A stretch of 64,000 nucleotides of DNA from Blattamonas nauphoetae (lineage: Eukaryota; Preaxostyla; Oxymonadida), in NCBI GenBank assembly GCA_033064195.1, contig JARBJD010000089.1, forward strand, positions 181,669-245,668, written 5' to 3'. Shown one piece after another: positions 52,700 to 62,573 of the stretch. The notes below the pieces were generated by a model, which saw only the letters and a list, made by a program, of their open reading frames with translations, had not been told where the DNA came from and made no database searches. Within the stretch, counting starts at the first letter, position 1, and every line of letters starts with the position of its first letter. A program made the position numbers and the translations under genes.

Positions 52700-54279
52700 G
52701 AGAGCGAATGGGTGCAACTGACTTAGACATTAACACCAACCACATTAATTTCATTGAACATAAAAAACAATATACCGAGAGTGAAATGAGAAAAGGACTC
52801 TTATCCGAGAAGAAAACAGACAAAGATCCTTTCACTGTTTTTTCCATTTTTGTGGTCAATCAGAACTTCAATGTCTTTATTGTGTTGTATTCTTCTTGAA
52901 TTGGTTCTCTTGCGACATCTCACTCTTTTCCGAGCTGATATTAAGTGAGAAGCGGTGTATCATGGCGATGATCCTTTCCGTCCTCTTTCTTTCGTGCAAA
53001 TTTTATTTCAGGGCAACATCGATTTTGAACTGTTGTGGATGATGTCGGGGATGTATACGTATCTGAATCATCACTTTTGAATCGAGGTAAATCGTGAACG
53101 AGTCCAATCGAAGGAGATATGCCATCAATTCTGTCAATACTGTCTGATTCTGACGAAATGAAACTCAAAAAAAGACAGACGTGATCCATTGACATGGTTA
53201 TTGTCATTTTTTTCTGTTCGAGCAGGAATTGTTGATTTCTCTTGAGAACTTAGTCAGATCATTGTGAGATAGATTGTCCTAGTTTGGTCTTCTATTCTTT
53301 GTCATTCTGGAAAATTTTTTGAAAGATTCATCAAATATCTTCTTTTTTAGATCCGGACAGAATAAATTGACGACTGGTGGGTGATGATCTTGATCGTGAG
53401 AGTTGCTTGAAAAGATTTCGAATGATGTCCGGACCATTGCTATCAATCGATTCCATCGAATCGTCTGAGCTTCGGGTATATTGAAGATAAATGTCCGAAC
53501 TTGCTATTGAAGAATCTTGATCAAGTTTGATGGAGCCATCAACGAGAGACGTGACGCAAAACAGAAATGGTTCGATTGTTTCGAAAAGACGTTCACCTGA
53601 TCATAAAGATTAAACCAAAAATGAACAAAAACCATCTCATATGGATTGAAAGATACCCTCCAACGTCATGTATTATTTTTCAGAACGGTAAACTGATTGT
53701 TTTCGGAAGTAGATCATGAATTTGCTCGTGGACTTATGTTGTCTTTCAGACTGGACTTTATTGAAGATATCGTTTGATAAATCTGGTGTCCTTCAGAATA
53801 TAGATGAAAATAATACGACAAACAGGAAATCGAACGATCGGTGTGGAGAATGTGATGCAATCCAGTGGATCCATTCGCTGAACTCCGATTTAGGGGATGC
53901 TGATGAGTTTATATTGATGTTCGATTCATATCCGCTAATGTGTCATGATTTCCGAAATGAAAGAGAGTTTCATGTCCTGAACACGACAAGGATCTGCGTT
54001 TGAACTTCTTCGTGATGTTCGTGCCATTCCAGTGTGATGGTTGAAAAGTGCTCTTATGTCATTGGGTTATGCTGTGATACTTCATAAAAATGCGACGGTC
54101 AATCTGTATTCGTGCTGAGTTGGGAAGAAACGTCCGGATCATGTCGATACCATATTTCAGTTTTCTTCTCGGATAAGAGTCCTTTTCTCATTTCACTCTC
54201 GGTATATTGTTTTTTATGTTCAATGAAATTAATGTGGTTGGTGTTCATGTCTAAGTCGGTTGCACCCATACGCTCTCAA
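52700..54279. repeat. Inverted repeat pair inside the insertion (about 123 bp)
   Basis: 52700-52823 and about 54157-54279 are inverted copies with a few mismatches (GGGTGCAACTGACTTAGAC... / complement). They enclose 1.33 kb. They suggest that the right part of the insertion, from about 52.4 kb, is an element of its own or half of a rearranged one. Confidence 0.6.
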
Positions 54280-56456
54280 ATTGAATATCCAATCGAAGTC
54301 AATTGTCCAGTCCAACGCTGGCACCGTCCAATCCAATTAACATGCCAATTGGTGTCGATATCTGTCTCCATTGTGTTGTGTCCCTCACTCATCTGGACTT
54401 GTGGTCTCGTTTTCTGTTTTGTTGATTGTTGATTGTTGATTGTTGTTTGTGGCTTTGATTTCAGGCAGAACTGATGAAATTGGTTTCGATTCTGTGTTTG
54501 TGGTTTTCTTGGTTGTGATGATGGATGTCTTCATTTCTTGCTTCTTCTCTTTCTTGCTTTCTTTCAGATTCGAAATCGCCCTCGTTCGTTCGCTCGTCGC
54601 TTTCGTCTGAAATCGCTTCTTTCGTGATCAGGGAATTTGGAGATTGGTCTTCGTGTCCCGCATTGGAATCAGTGTGTTTCATTCTTTCTTCTTTCTCATT
54701 TGTTTTCAGTGTTGTTCTTGCGTGGAATCACTCTTCTTCGAACCTGAAATTCCCGACTCACTTTTTCTCAGACACGAGGACTTGATCATTTCCACATTCA
54801 AGAAAATCGGACACTCATCTCCTCCATCTGCACTGCTCACCACTTTGGCTCGGATTTCTCTCTTCCCTCATCTCAGAATCGCCTCAACATCTCTCCTGGC
54901 TCTTGGCCGTGTCGTCGAGCGAGATCCTCCTGCTTTCACCCTTCTCCCCTCACCCATCTTCCCATCATCTTCCCCACACCAACAATATTCTGGTCTCTCC
55001 TTCCTGGCAGCTCTGACAAAGGAACTCCGCATCGTGTTCTCCGAATTCCAAACTAATCTCCCAACTGATCTTTCCCACCTTCTCAAATACGTCCAGATCA
55101 CGAACGACGATCAATTTATCATCACGCGTTCCCTTTTCTTCTGTACTTGTTCGTTCCTCCTTCCAACCCTTCTTTTGAAGCAACTCCACCAATCGAAGTG
55201 TGTTTTGATTCTTCTCATCATTTCTCGTCATTTCAGGTTCATTCCGAAATCATCCGAGAATTGATTCTCTTCGTTAAAGAAGCTCTCCCACGATTCTCGC
55301 AAACATTTCAACCATCGACAATCTCATCGCTTCCCTTCCTCCGACTCTTCTCCAACCACTCCATTGGTTTCTGGAGTTGACACACAAATGATTGATTCTC
55401 TCCATCGCCTTCGAAATCAGTGTGAAGAGTTTATGGGTAAAGGATGGAATTTCTTCGTCGAAGTGACTTTCACCATCACAGAACCCCGAAAATCATTATT
55501 CCAAACAATCGTCCTCGACGATCCATCCTTCCCTGACCTCATTCTCGACTCTCTCAAGCTCAACCACAAAGACATCAGAAGACGCATCATGCCCCAATCA
55601 CAAACGTCGTCATGAACTATCCATCGATGAAGGAAAGATTCAGGACAACGAATCTTGTTGAGAGGATGTTTATAACAGTCGATTTAGTTTCTCTTCCTCT
55701 CTCGGAGTCCAAAACTCTTTTTCATCTCACAAAATTCATCGCCAACATGTTCCATCCGATTGGAGACGATGCTGAAATTGACTTCGAACAATATCCTCTC
55801 ATTCGTGTTTCTGTGTTCGAGCCAGCCAAACAATTCATCACATTCATCTTCCACAATTCGGACAAACTTATTCTGGACGAAAAAAGCCCAAGCTCGACTT
55901 CCATATTTTATCTGTTGGATCCATTTTAACGTCAAAAACATGGAACTCCGTTCAGACGAGATCGATGCAGACTTTGTGCCAGAACTTGTGAAATGGGAAG
56001 TGCGAACGATGGTCGAGATGGAGAACGAAGAGTACTTCAAGCGTGTCTTCATGAGCATCGGAAACAGAACATGGAAATGGAATCGAGACAAACGAGAGCG
56101 GCAGAAGAGACGAGAAGTGCGTTTGAGAGAAGAAGGGTGGGACGATGCGTTTGAACTGCGAGTGGTGGGGATCGAGGTGGACACGATTCAAAGCATTCAT
56201 AAGAATGCGAAAGCTTTCAGAATCGAGCAGGCTTTCAATTCAGACAGACGCTGATGAATGTTGGTCGTCGTCGATACCACGTCCTTCGCTTTTCCATTCT
56301 TGTCAAGCTACGCCTCGTCTGACTGAACACTCCTCGCTCACTCTCACTCGTCTCTTCGTCTCATCTCATCTCTCCTCATCGTGTTAAAGCTGGCAGTGTC
56401 GTGATTGGAGTTGGTGGAGTGTCTGTCTGTCCCTCCCACTCATCCACCAAACTCAG

Positions 56457-56805
56457 ATGAGCGAACATGGAGAGATGAGACGAATCGATCGCCGTGTCAT
56501 CCTCGTTGGGATTGTGTGACTTGAATGGACCAGGCCATCTGACGACCTCGCCGAAACAGACTGGCCCAACCTCTTCTCTCGCACTTCACCCCATCCCACT
56601 CGTCCACAATCCACACAATTCGCAGGTCCTCCTCTTTTGTCTTTCGAGGGATGTTAAAGACAGAATGAGCGAGAAGCTGGAGAAGGGGATAAGAAGAAGA
56701 CATGAACCAACTTCCACGCGAGTCACCCGCAGTGTCTTTGGAATGAGCCGAAACTGTCACTCCGTCGACTGGCACTCAGAATCTCAGCTGGGCCAAGTGC
56801 TGTGA
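56457..56805 (+). CDS. Companion gene of copy 7 (two exons, 100 aa)
   Basis: Exon 1 56457-56513 (MSEHGEMRRIDRRVILVGI), 46-nt intron 56514-56559 (GTGTGACTT...GAAACAG), exon 2 56560-56805 (TGPTSSLALHPIPLVHNPHN, LSRDVKDRMSEKLEKGIRRR, ending SESQLGQVL). Against the copy after 60838 it lacks about 100 bp between two GGATGTT repeats, a deletion that happens to leave an open frame. Start, first exon and intron match the companion genes of copies 5 and 8. Function is unknown. Confidence 0.4.
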
Positions 56806-58417
56806 GTGCTGATGTCTGTCTCCTCCACAAGACCTTCTTTGACTCGACCCATCCGAACGATGTGTGTCCTCTCATCTGAGTCAATGATCCTGCTCGGTTG
56901 ATGTTGGACTGAGAGGACTTTGGTGTTGTTTGTGTCTGAGGCACTTCCAGCCATCCACGCGACGCTCTCGAAACTGGACGGAATGATTTCGACGATCACT
57001 CACCGAAACATGTCCTCTCCACCTTTCGTTCGTCTCTGATGAAGTTCGTTGATCATCGCTGACTTGTCTTCGGACAAGACTCAGACCGAAATTCAGACGA
57101 GATCGGCCTCACACACCCAATCACACAATCTGGTGACGAAATGCCGTCGACGATCCCTTCGCCGCTGTGGTCGTTGATCCGACACAGCAACGTGTTCCAT
57201 TCCTGCAGTTGTGGGGAGTCACGCCGCCGCAGACACTCCACTCCTCTCGTGTTCGACTCGCAATGTTCGATCTGAGCTTTCAGATTGTGATGACGAGCTC
57301 AACAGGAGAATCAGCGACATTCAAATCATGATCGCCATCGTTCGACTCTGACACTGAGTGTTTGGAACTGGATTTCTCGAAAGTAACACTGAGTTTCTTC
57401 AAACAGACAGCCAACTGCCAACATCAATCAGATTGTTCGTCTCCCCAGAGAATCGTTGGTTGTGTTGGGGTGGAGAGAATGTTTGTGGATTCCGATGACA
57501 GCGAGACATCGCAACATGAATCACACTGGATCTCAACATCAGATTGCACAGCATCGGTGAATGGACAGAATCACTCTCGCCCTTCGTGCATCCCACACTT
57601 TCTGTTTCAGACAGTTCAACCAACTCGATTCAATGAACCAACAAAGTGATGAAGCAGTGATTCTGACCGGACAGTCGTGTCACAACAGTCTTTTGGATGA
57701 ATGTGAGTGTATGTGCTTGTTTTCAAGCACAGACATTGTGAAACCCTCCATCGACCAATCAGATCTCCGAATGGCTCTCTTCCCAACATGAAAGTGGGAG
57801 GCGACCGAAACAATGTGAATGAAGCAGAACTGTCGAACGACGATCAGAGCGAAGATCCCTAAATGTTGGAAGCCAAGAGTGAATTCCTCGTGTTGACATT
57901 GTCTTGTGTGAGAGTCCGAGGCTGGATGTGTGCCTTTCGGGGAGTTTCTCAAAGTGAATGCTGTCCGACGGATCTCTCGCAAGTGAAGACCACCAAAATG
58001 AAAGAACTGATCGAACTATGTTTCGTCAACGGTCAGAAACACCGACAACATCTTGGCTCAATTGTGAATGAACTGATTTATCCTCTTGTCAGTTCATATT
58101 CTGTCTTCATTTTGGATTCACCTCACTTCTTTCTTCCGTTGCTCTTCTTGATTCCTTTGGTGTCTCAGCAAGAATTAGAGATAGGACACTTTCCTTTTGG
58201 CGAAGGAACATCTCTCCCCGATACAAGACCAAAGAATGCATCGAGAATGATCAGGTCTACAATTGAAGTGACATATTTTCACGATTGACAAGATCAGACC
58301 CATTGTGGTTCTCTTTTGCAACGAAATCTGTTTTACAACGAAATTGTGCTGTTCCTTAAATGATCAGTTTATTTCGGTCCTAGAAGTCATTTGGATATTC
58401 ATTCCAAAAGTCAGACA
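56806..58417 (+). other. Spacer after companion gene 7 with gene-like pieces
   Basis: 56,806-57,330 is a diverged copy of 61,240-61,990. It shares SPLWSLIRHSNVFHSCSCG-type readings on the plus strand and a minus-strand reading MIVEIIPSSFESVAWMA. Further open pieces lie at 57362-57649 and 57863-58288 (VKTTKMKELIELCFVNGQKH). No continuous gene model works and no family is recognised. It may be the degraded 3' part of the companion gene. Confidence 0.3.
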
Positions 58418-58435
58418 CGACCCATTAATCGTTAT
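58418..58435 (+). promoter_or_regulatory. ACCCAT leader motif of copy 8
   Basis: CGACCCATTAATCGTTAT lies 33 nt before the ATG at 58452 and 132 nt before the first donor. It is retained although the gene downstream is decayed. Confidence 0.35.
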
Positions 58436-58451
58436 TCGAAACTCGTCTGAA

Positions 58452-60638
58452 ATGAAATTGAAGGTCTTTCGTAGAAACAATGTCCCATCCTCGGAATTGG
58501 CTGAGGAACATTCCAGAAGTGATCTGGACAGTTCACCTGAATGGAATCCAGTATTGCTCTCCTTCGCTCAGATTTTACTCTCGATTCTTCAGACGAATAT
58601 CTCCTCGCTTCTCGAAGTATTACAGTGTGATGATGAAGATATTATTGTTGACACCCTCCGGGAATTGCAGAAAGTGGCATCTGGTGTGTAGTCTTGTTTT
58701 CTTCATCGATTTGTTGCTGATTGTTCTCGATGTTTCCAGAGGAGTGGGTCGGATGGCAGTTTCGATGATTGGTGTCGATATCTGTCTCCATTGTGTTGTG
58801 TCCCTCACTCATCTGGACTTGTGGTCTCGTTTTTGTTTTGTTGACTGTTGATTTGTGGCTTTTGATTTTTCGGGCTGAGACTGATGAAATTGGTTTCGAT
58901 TCTTTGTTTGTGGTTTTCTTGGTTGTGATGATGGATGTCTTCATGTCTTGCTTTCTTTCTTTTGCTCTTCCAGATTCGAAATCGCCCTCGTTCGTTCGCT
59001 CGTCGCTTTCGTCTGAAATCGCTTCTTTCGTGATCAGGCACTTTGGAGATTGGTCTTCATGTCCTGCATTGGAATCAGTGTGTTTCATTCTTTCATCTTG
59101 CGGATTTGTTTTCAGTGTTGTTCTTGCATGGAATCACTCTTTTCGAACCCGAAATCGTGGACTCACTTTTTCTCCAGCACAAGGACTTCATCATTTCCAC
59201 ATTCAAAATCGGAAGTCCCTCATCCGCCTGCCGTTCTCACCACATTGGCTCGGATTTCTCTATTTCCTCCTCTCAGAATCGCCTTCACCTCAATCCATAC
59301 TCTTTACCGGGTCGTCCAACGAGATCCACGATCTCACAGCTCCCTCACCCATATTCCCATCATCTTCCCCACCAACAATATTCTGGTCTCTCATTCCTGG
59401 CTGCTCTGACAAAGAAACTCCGAATCGTTTTCTCCGAACTCCAAACTAATCTCCCAACAGATCCTTCATACCTTCCAAAATACCCCAAAATCACGAAGAT
59501 GATCATTTCATCCTGTCATTCTCCCTGGCTTCTGTTCAAATTCGTTCCGCCTCCCAACTCTTCTTTTGAGTGTAAATCCACCAATCGAAGTGTGTTTGAC
59601 TCTTTCCATCATTTCTCGTCCCTTCAGGTTGATTCTGAGATCATTCAAGAATTGATTCTCTTTGTGAAGCTCTCCCACGATTCTCACGCACATTTCGAAT
59701 ATCGACAATCTCATCGCTTCCCTTCCCTCCGACTCTTCGCCAACCACTCCATTGGTTTCTGCAGTTGACACACAAATGACAATTTCTCTCGATCATCTTC
59801 GAACTGTGTGTGAAGTCTTCGTGAAAGATGGATGGAGATTCTTCGTCGATTTGACATGCAGAATCGCAGAACCCAACAAATCATTATTCCAAACAATCGT
59901 CCTCGACGATCCATCCTTCCCTGACCTCATTCTCAACTCTCTCAGCTCAACCACAAAGAAATAAGAAGACACATCTTCCTCGCCATCGCAAACGTCGTTC
60001 TTGTGTTTCCATCGATGAGGAACAATTCATGAAAGCGAATCTTGTTGGTCGGATATTTGAAACTGTCAATTTTGTCTCTCTTCCTCTCTCCGAGTCCAAA
60101 ACTCTTTTCTTTCTCACCAAATTCCTCACCAGCATGTTTACCCCGATTGGCGAGACTGTAGAAGCAGCCTTCGAACAATATCGTCTCATTCGTGTTTCTG
60201 TGTTCGAGCAAACCAAACAATTCATCACATTCATGTTCCACAATTCGGACAAACTCGTTCTGGATGAAGACAGGAAAACTGATCTCAAAATCGCCTCAGT
60301 TGGATCCACCGCCACATGCAATACATGGAACTCCGTTCAGATGAACACGACGCCGACTTTGTGTCAGAACTTGTGAAATGGGAAGTACGAACGATGGTCG
60401 AGATGGAGAAAGAACATATCAACTATTTCTTCAAAGCCATGCTGAACAGAACTTTGTGAGATGGAATCCGAGGACCAACGAGAACGGCAGAAGAGACGAG
60501 AAGTGCTTTTGAGAGGGGTGGGACGATGCGTTCGAACAGCGAGTGGTGGGGATCGAGGTGGACACCAATCCGGAAATGCCAAAATGGGTGAGACAATTCA
60601 GAAAGGAGCAGACTTTCAATACGGACAAGCGCTGGTGA
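58452..60638 (+). pseudogene. ARM-like family copy 8, decayed
   Basis: Exon 1 58452-58550 (MKLKVFRRNNVPSSELAEE..., 99 nt, not similar to other exon 1s), exon 2 58593-58683 (91 nt, normal). Exon 3 starts with an altered acceptor region (TTTCCAGAGGAGTGGG instead of TTTCAGAAAGTGGG) that shifts frame. Exons 5-7 are recognisable (SKSPSFVRSSLSSEI, TLARISLFP, KKLRIVFSELQTN, VSVFEQTKQFITF) but carry many small indels, for example a loss within GTGAAGCTCTCC near 59670 and a loss of AGAAGAAG in the EEGWDD block near 60515. It ends at TGA 60636-60638. It is not expected to encode a protein. Confidence 0.8.
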
Positions 60639-60837
60639 ATGTTGGTCGTCGTCGATACCACGTCCTTCGCTTTTCCATTCTTGTCAAGCTACGCCTCGTC
60701 TGACTGAACACTCCTCGCTCACTCTCACTCGTCTCTTCGTCTCATCTCATCTCTCCTCATCGTGTTAAAGCTGGCAGTGTCGTGATTGGAGTTGGTGGAG
60801 TGTCTGTCTGTCCCTCCCACTCATCCACCAAACTCAG

Positions 60838-61199
60838 ATGAGCGAACATGGAGAGATGAGACGAATCGATCGCCGTGTCATCCTCGTTGGGATTGTGTGA
60901 CTTGAATGGACCAGGCCATCTGACGACCTCGCCGAAACAGACTGGCCCAACCTCTTCTCTCGCACTTCACCCCATCCCACTCGTCCACAATCCACACAAT
61001 TCGCAGGTCCTCCTCTTTTTGTCTTTCGAGGGATGTTCCTGCTAATCAACAGGATTTTGCACAGATTGACGACTCACATCTAACTGTGGAGATGGTGGTG
61101 TTGTCGATGGATGTTAAAGACAGAATGGGCGAGAAGCTGGAGAAGGGGATAAGAAGAAGACATGAACCAACTTCCACGTGAGTCTCCGCAGTGTCTTTG
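60838..61199 (+). pseudogene. Companion gene of copy 8
   Basis: Exon 1 60838-60894 is identical to that of copy 7, with the same 46-nt intron. Exon 2 starts 60941 but has one extra T in a run near 61016, which brings a stop soon after (TCCTGCTAA). It keeps the segment missing from copy 7 (VPANQQDFAQIDDSHLTVEM, VVLSMDVKDRMGEKLEKGIR). Together with copy 7 it shows the ancestral form. Confidence 0.4.
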
Positions 61200-62560
61200 G
61201 AATGAGTCGGAACTGTCACTCCATCGACAGGCGCTCAGAATCTCAGCTGGGCCAAGTGCTGTGTGTGCTGAAGTCTGTCTCCTCCAAAGACCTTCTGCAA
61301 CTCGACCCATCCGAACGATGGATAGCGCCCCATTTGAGTCACTGATCCTGCTCGGTTGATGTTGGACTGAGAGGACTTTGGTGTTGTTTGGGTCTGAGTC
61401 AGTTTCAGCCATCCACGCGACGCTCTCGAAACTGGACGGAATGATCTCGACGATCACTCACCGAAGCATGTCCTCTCCACCCTTCGTTCGTCTCTGATGA
61501 AGTTCGTTGATCATCGCTGGCTTGTCTTGGTTTGCTGAATGTCGTCAGAAATGAAGATAGTCGGGCACTTCCATCGATGAACGCGGAACTCACAACAAAG
61601 CCGTTCTTGACAGAATGAGCGACGATGGAGTGGATCTGAAGCAATGAGCAATGTGCCCTGTCGGCGAGGTCGTCGATGGAAACGGCACTCGTCCGGATGG
61701 AGACGTGTCTGGACAGACTGATTGTCGTCGGACAAGACGCAGACCGAAACTCAGACGAGGTCGGCCTCCCACCGCAATCACATCAACCTCGTGACGAAAT
61801 GCCGTCAACCATCCATTCGCCGCTGTGGTCGTCGATCCGACACAGCAACGTGTTCCATTCCTGCAGTTGTGGGAGTCACGCCGCTGCAGACCTCCACTCC
61901 ACTCGTGTTCGACTCGCAATGTTCGATGTCAGCTTTGAGATTAGGATGACGAGCTCAACTGAGGAGAATCAACGACATACGTTTCCACTCGATCTCTCAA
62001 GCATTCGAGAAGGACACTTTCTCTTGGGAAGGACCATATCTCCCAACCCAAGTCCAGGTTGTCCCGGACAGTTCCGTGAACGGCGTCCAGGGTGGTGCAT
62101 TGATGTGAACTTGGCGTATTCGGGAAGGAAGGAGGAGAACGTCGGAGAGTGGAAGGGAAGGAGGAGAGATAGAAGGTTTGTGTTGAGGAGTGAGATTCGG
62201 AGAAGGAATGGGTAGGGATTTTGGTTCTGTGAGGTCGAGGGTGAGTTGAGGAGAGACTGAGAATGGAGTGGGGCGAAAAAGATGGAGACGCAATTGTTGT
62301 GAAGAGGTGAGGTGAAGACTGGCAGAGGAGGAGAAGTGAAACGAGGGCGAAGAAAGATCGTTGGAATCGGACTCCGAGATGGAGTTCTAAGTTGGTTGAA
62401 TCACTTTGAACCCGCTTTGTTCATTTTGGATGTTTTGATGATTTTTAGAGTATGTCATAGATTGAATCAGAATATTTAAGAAATATATTTTATTCAGTAT
62501 GGTGGAAATGGAGTCGAGTGAAAATGTCAAAAGGATCCTTTGTTTTAAGCTCCCCATACT
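61200..62560 (+). other. Spacer after companion gene 8 with gene-like pieces
   Basis: Contains an open plus-strand frame 61676-62215 (DRLIVVGQDADRNSDEVGLP, STIHSPLWSSIRHSNVFHSC, ending RRRNG) and coding-like pieces SQLGQVLCVLKSVSSKDLLQ (about 61,240-61,315) and SAIHATLSKLDGMISTITHR (about 61,405-61,465). These look like exons of a decayed gene shared with the spacer after copy 7. No domain is recognised. Confidence 0.3.
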
Positions 62561-62573
62561 TCGTTGTATCTGA

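Larger units (their letters stand above)
50528..54349. mobile_element. 3.8-kb insertion in exon 3 of copy 7 (TIR element, class uncertain)
   Basis: Ends are short inverted repeats, ATTGGCCTGTTAA and, by complement, ATTGGCATGTTAA. They are flanked by TGGTGTC at 50521-50527 and 54350-54356 (7 bp, or 8 if the last base is assigned differently). Both ends carry GTCCAGTCCAA-type subterminal motifs, and more of these at 52,420-52,560 hint at a second, nested or composite end. The target length suggests hAT or a related DDE superfamily. I see no transposase. Cargo includes a minus-strand gene-like segment at 51.3-52.1 kb and an internal inverted repeat. Confidence 0.6.
50205..56254 (+). pseudogene. 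ARM-like family copy 7, split by 3.8-kb insertion and decayed
   Basis: Exon 1 (about 50208-50306) lacks both start codons used in other copies: the sites read TTC and AAC, and the next ATG is MISKQS. Exon 2 is 50344-50434. Exon 3 is 50492-50527 joined to 54357-54400 (36 + 44 = 80 nt after removing the insertion). Exon 4 is 54465-54495, exon 5 54568-54671, and exon 6 54710-55197 is 488 nt, one base short near 55180. Exon 7 has several one-base losses (CTCCCACGATTC near 55290, CTTCCTCCGAC near 55340), more near 55,590 and 55,890, then stays open to 56254 with WNRDKRERQKRREV and EEGWDDAFELRVVG. It is clearly dead. Confidence 0.8.
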
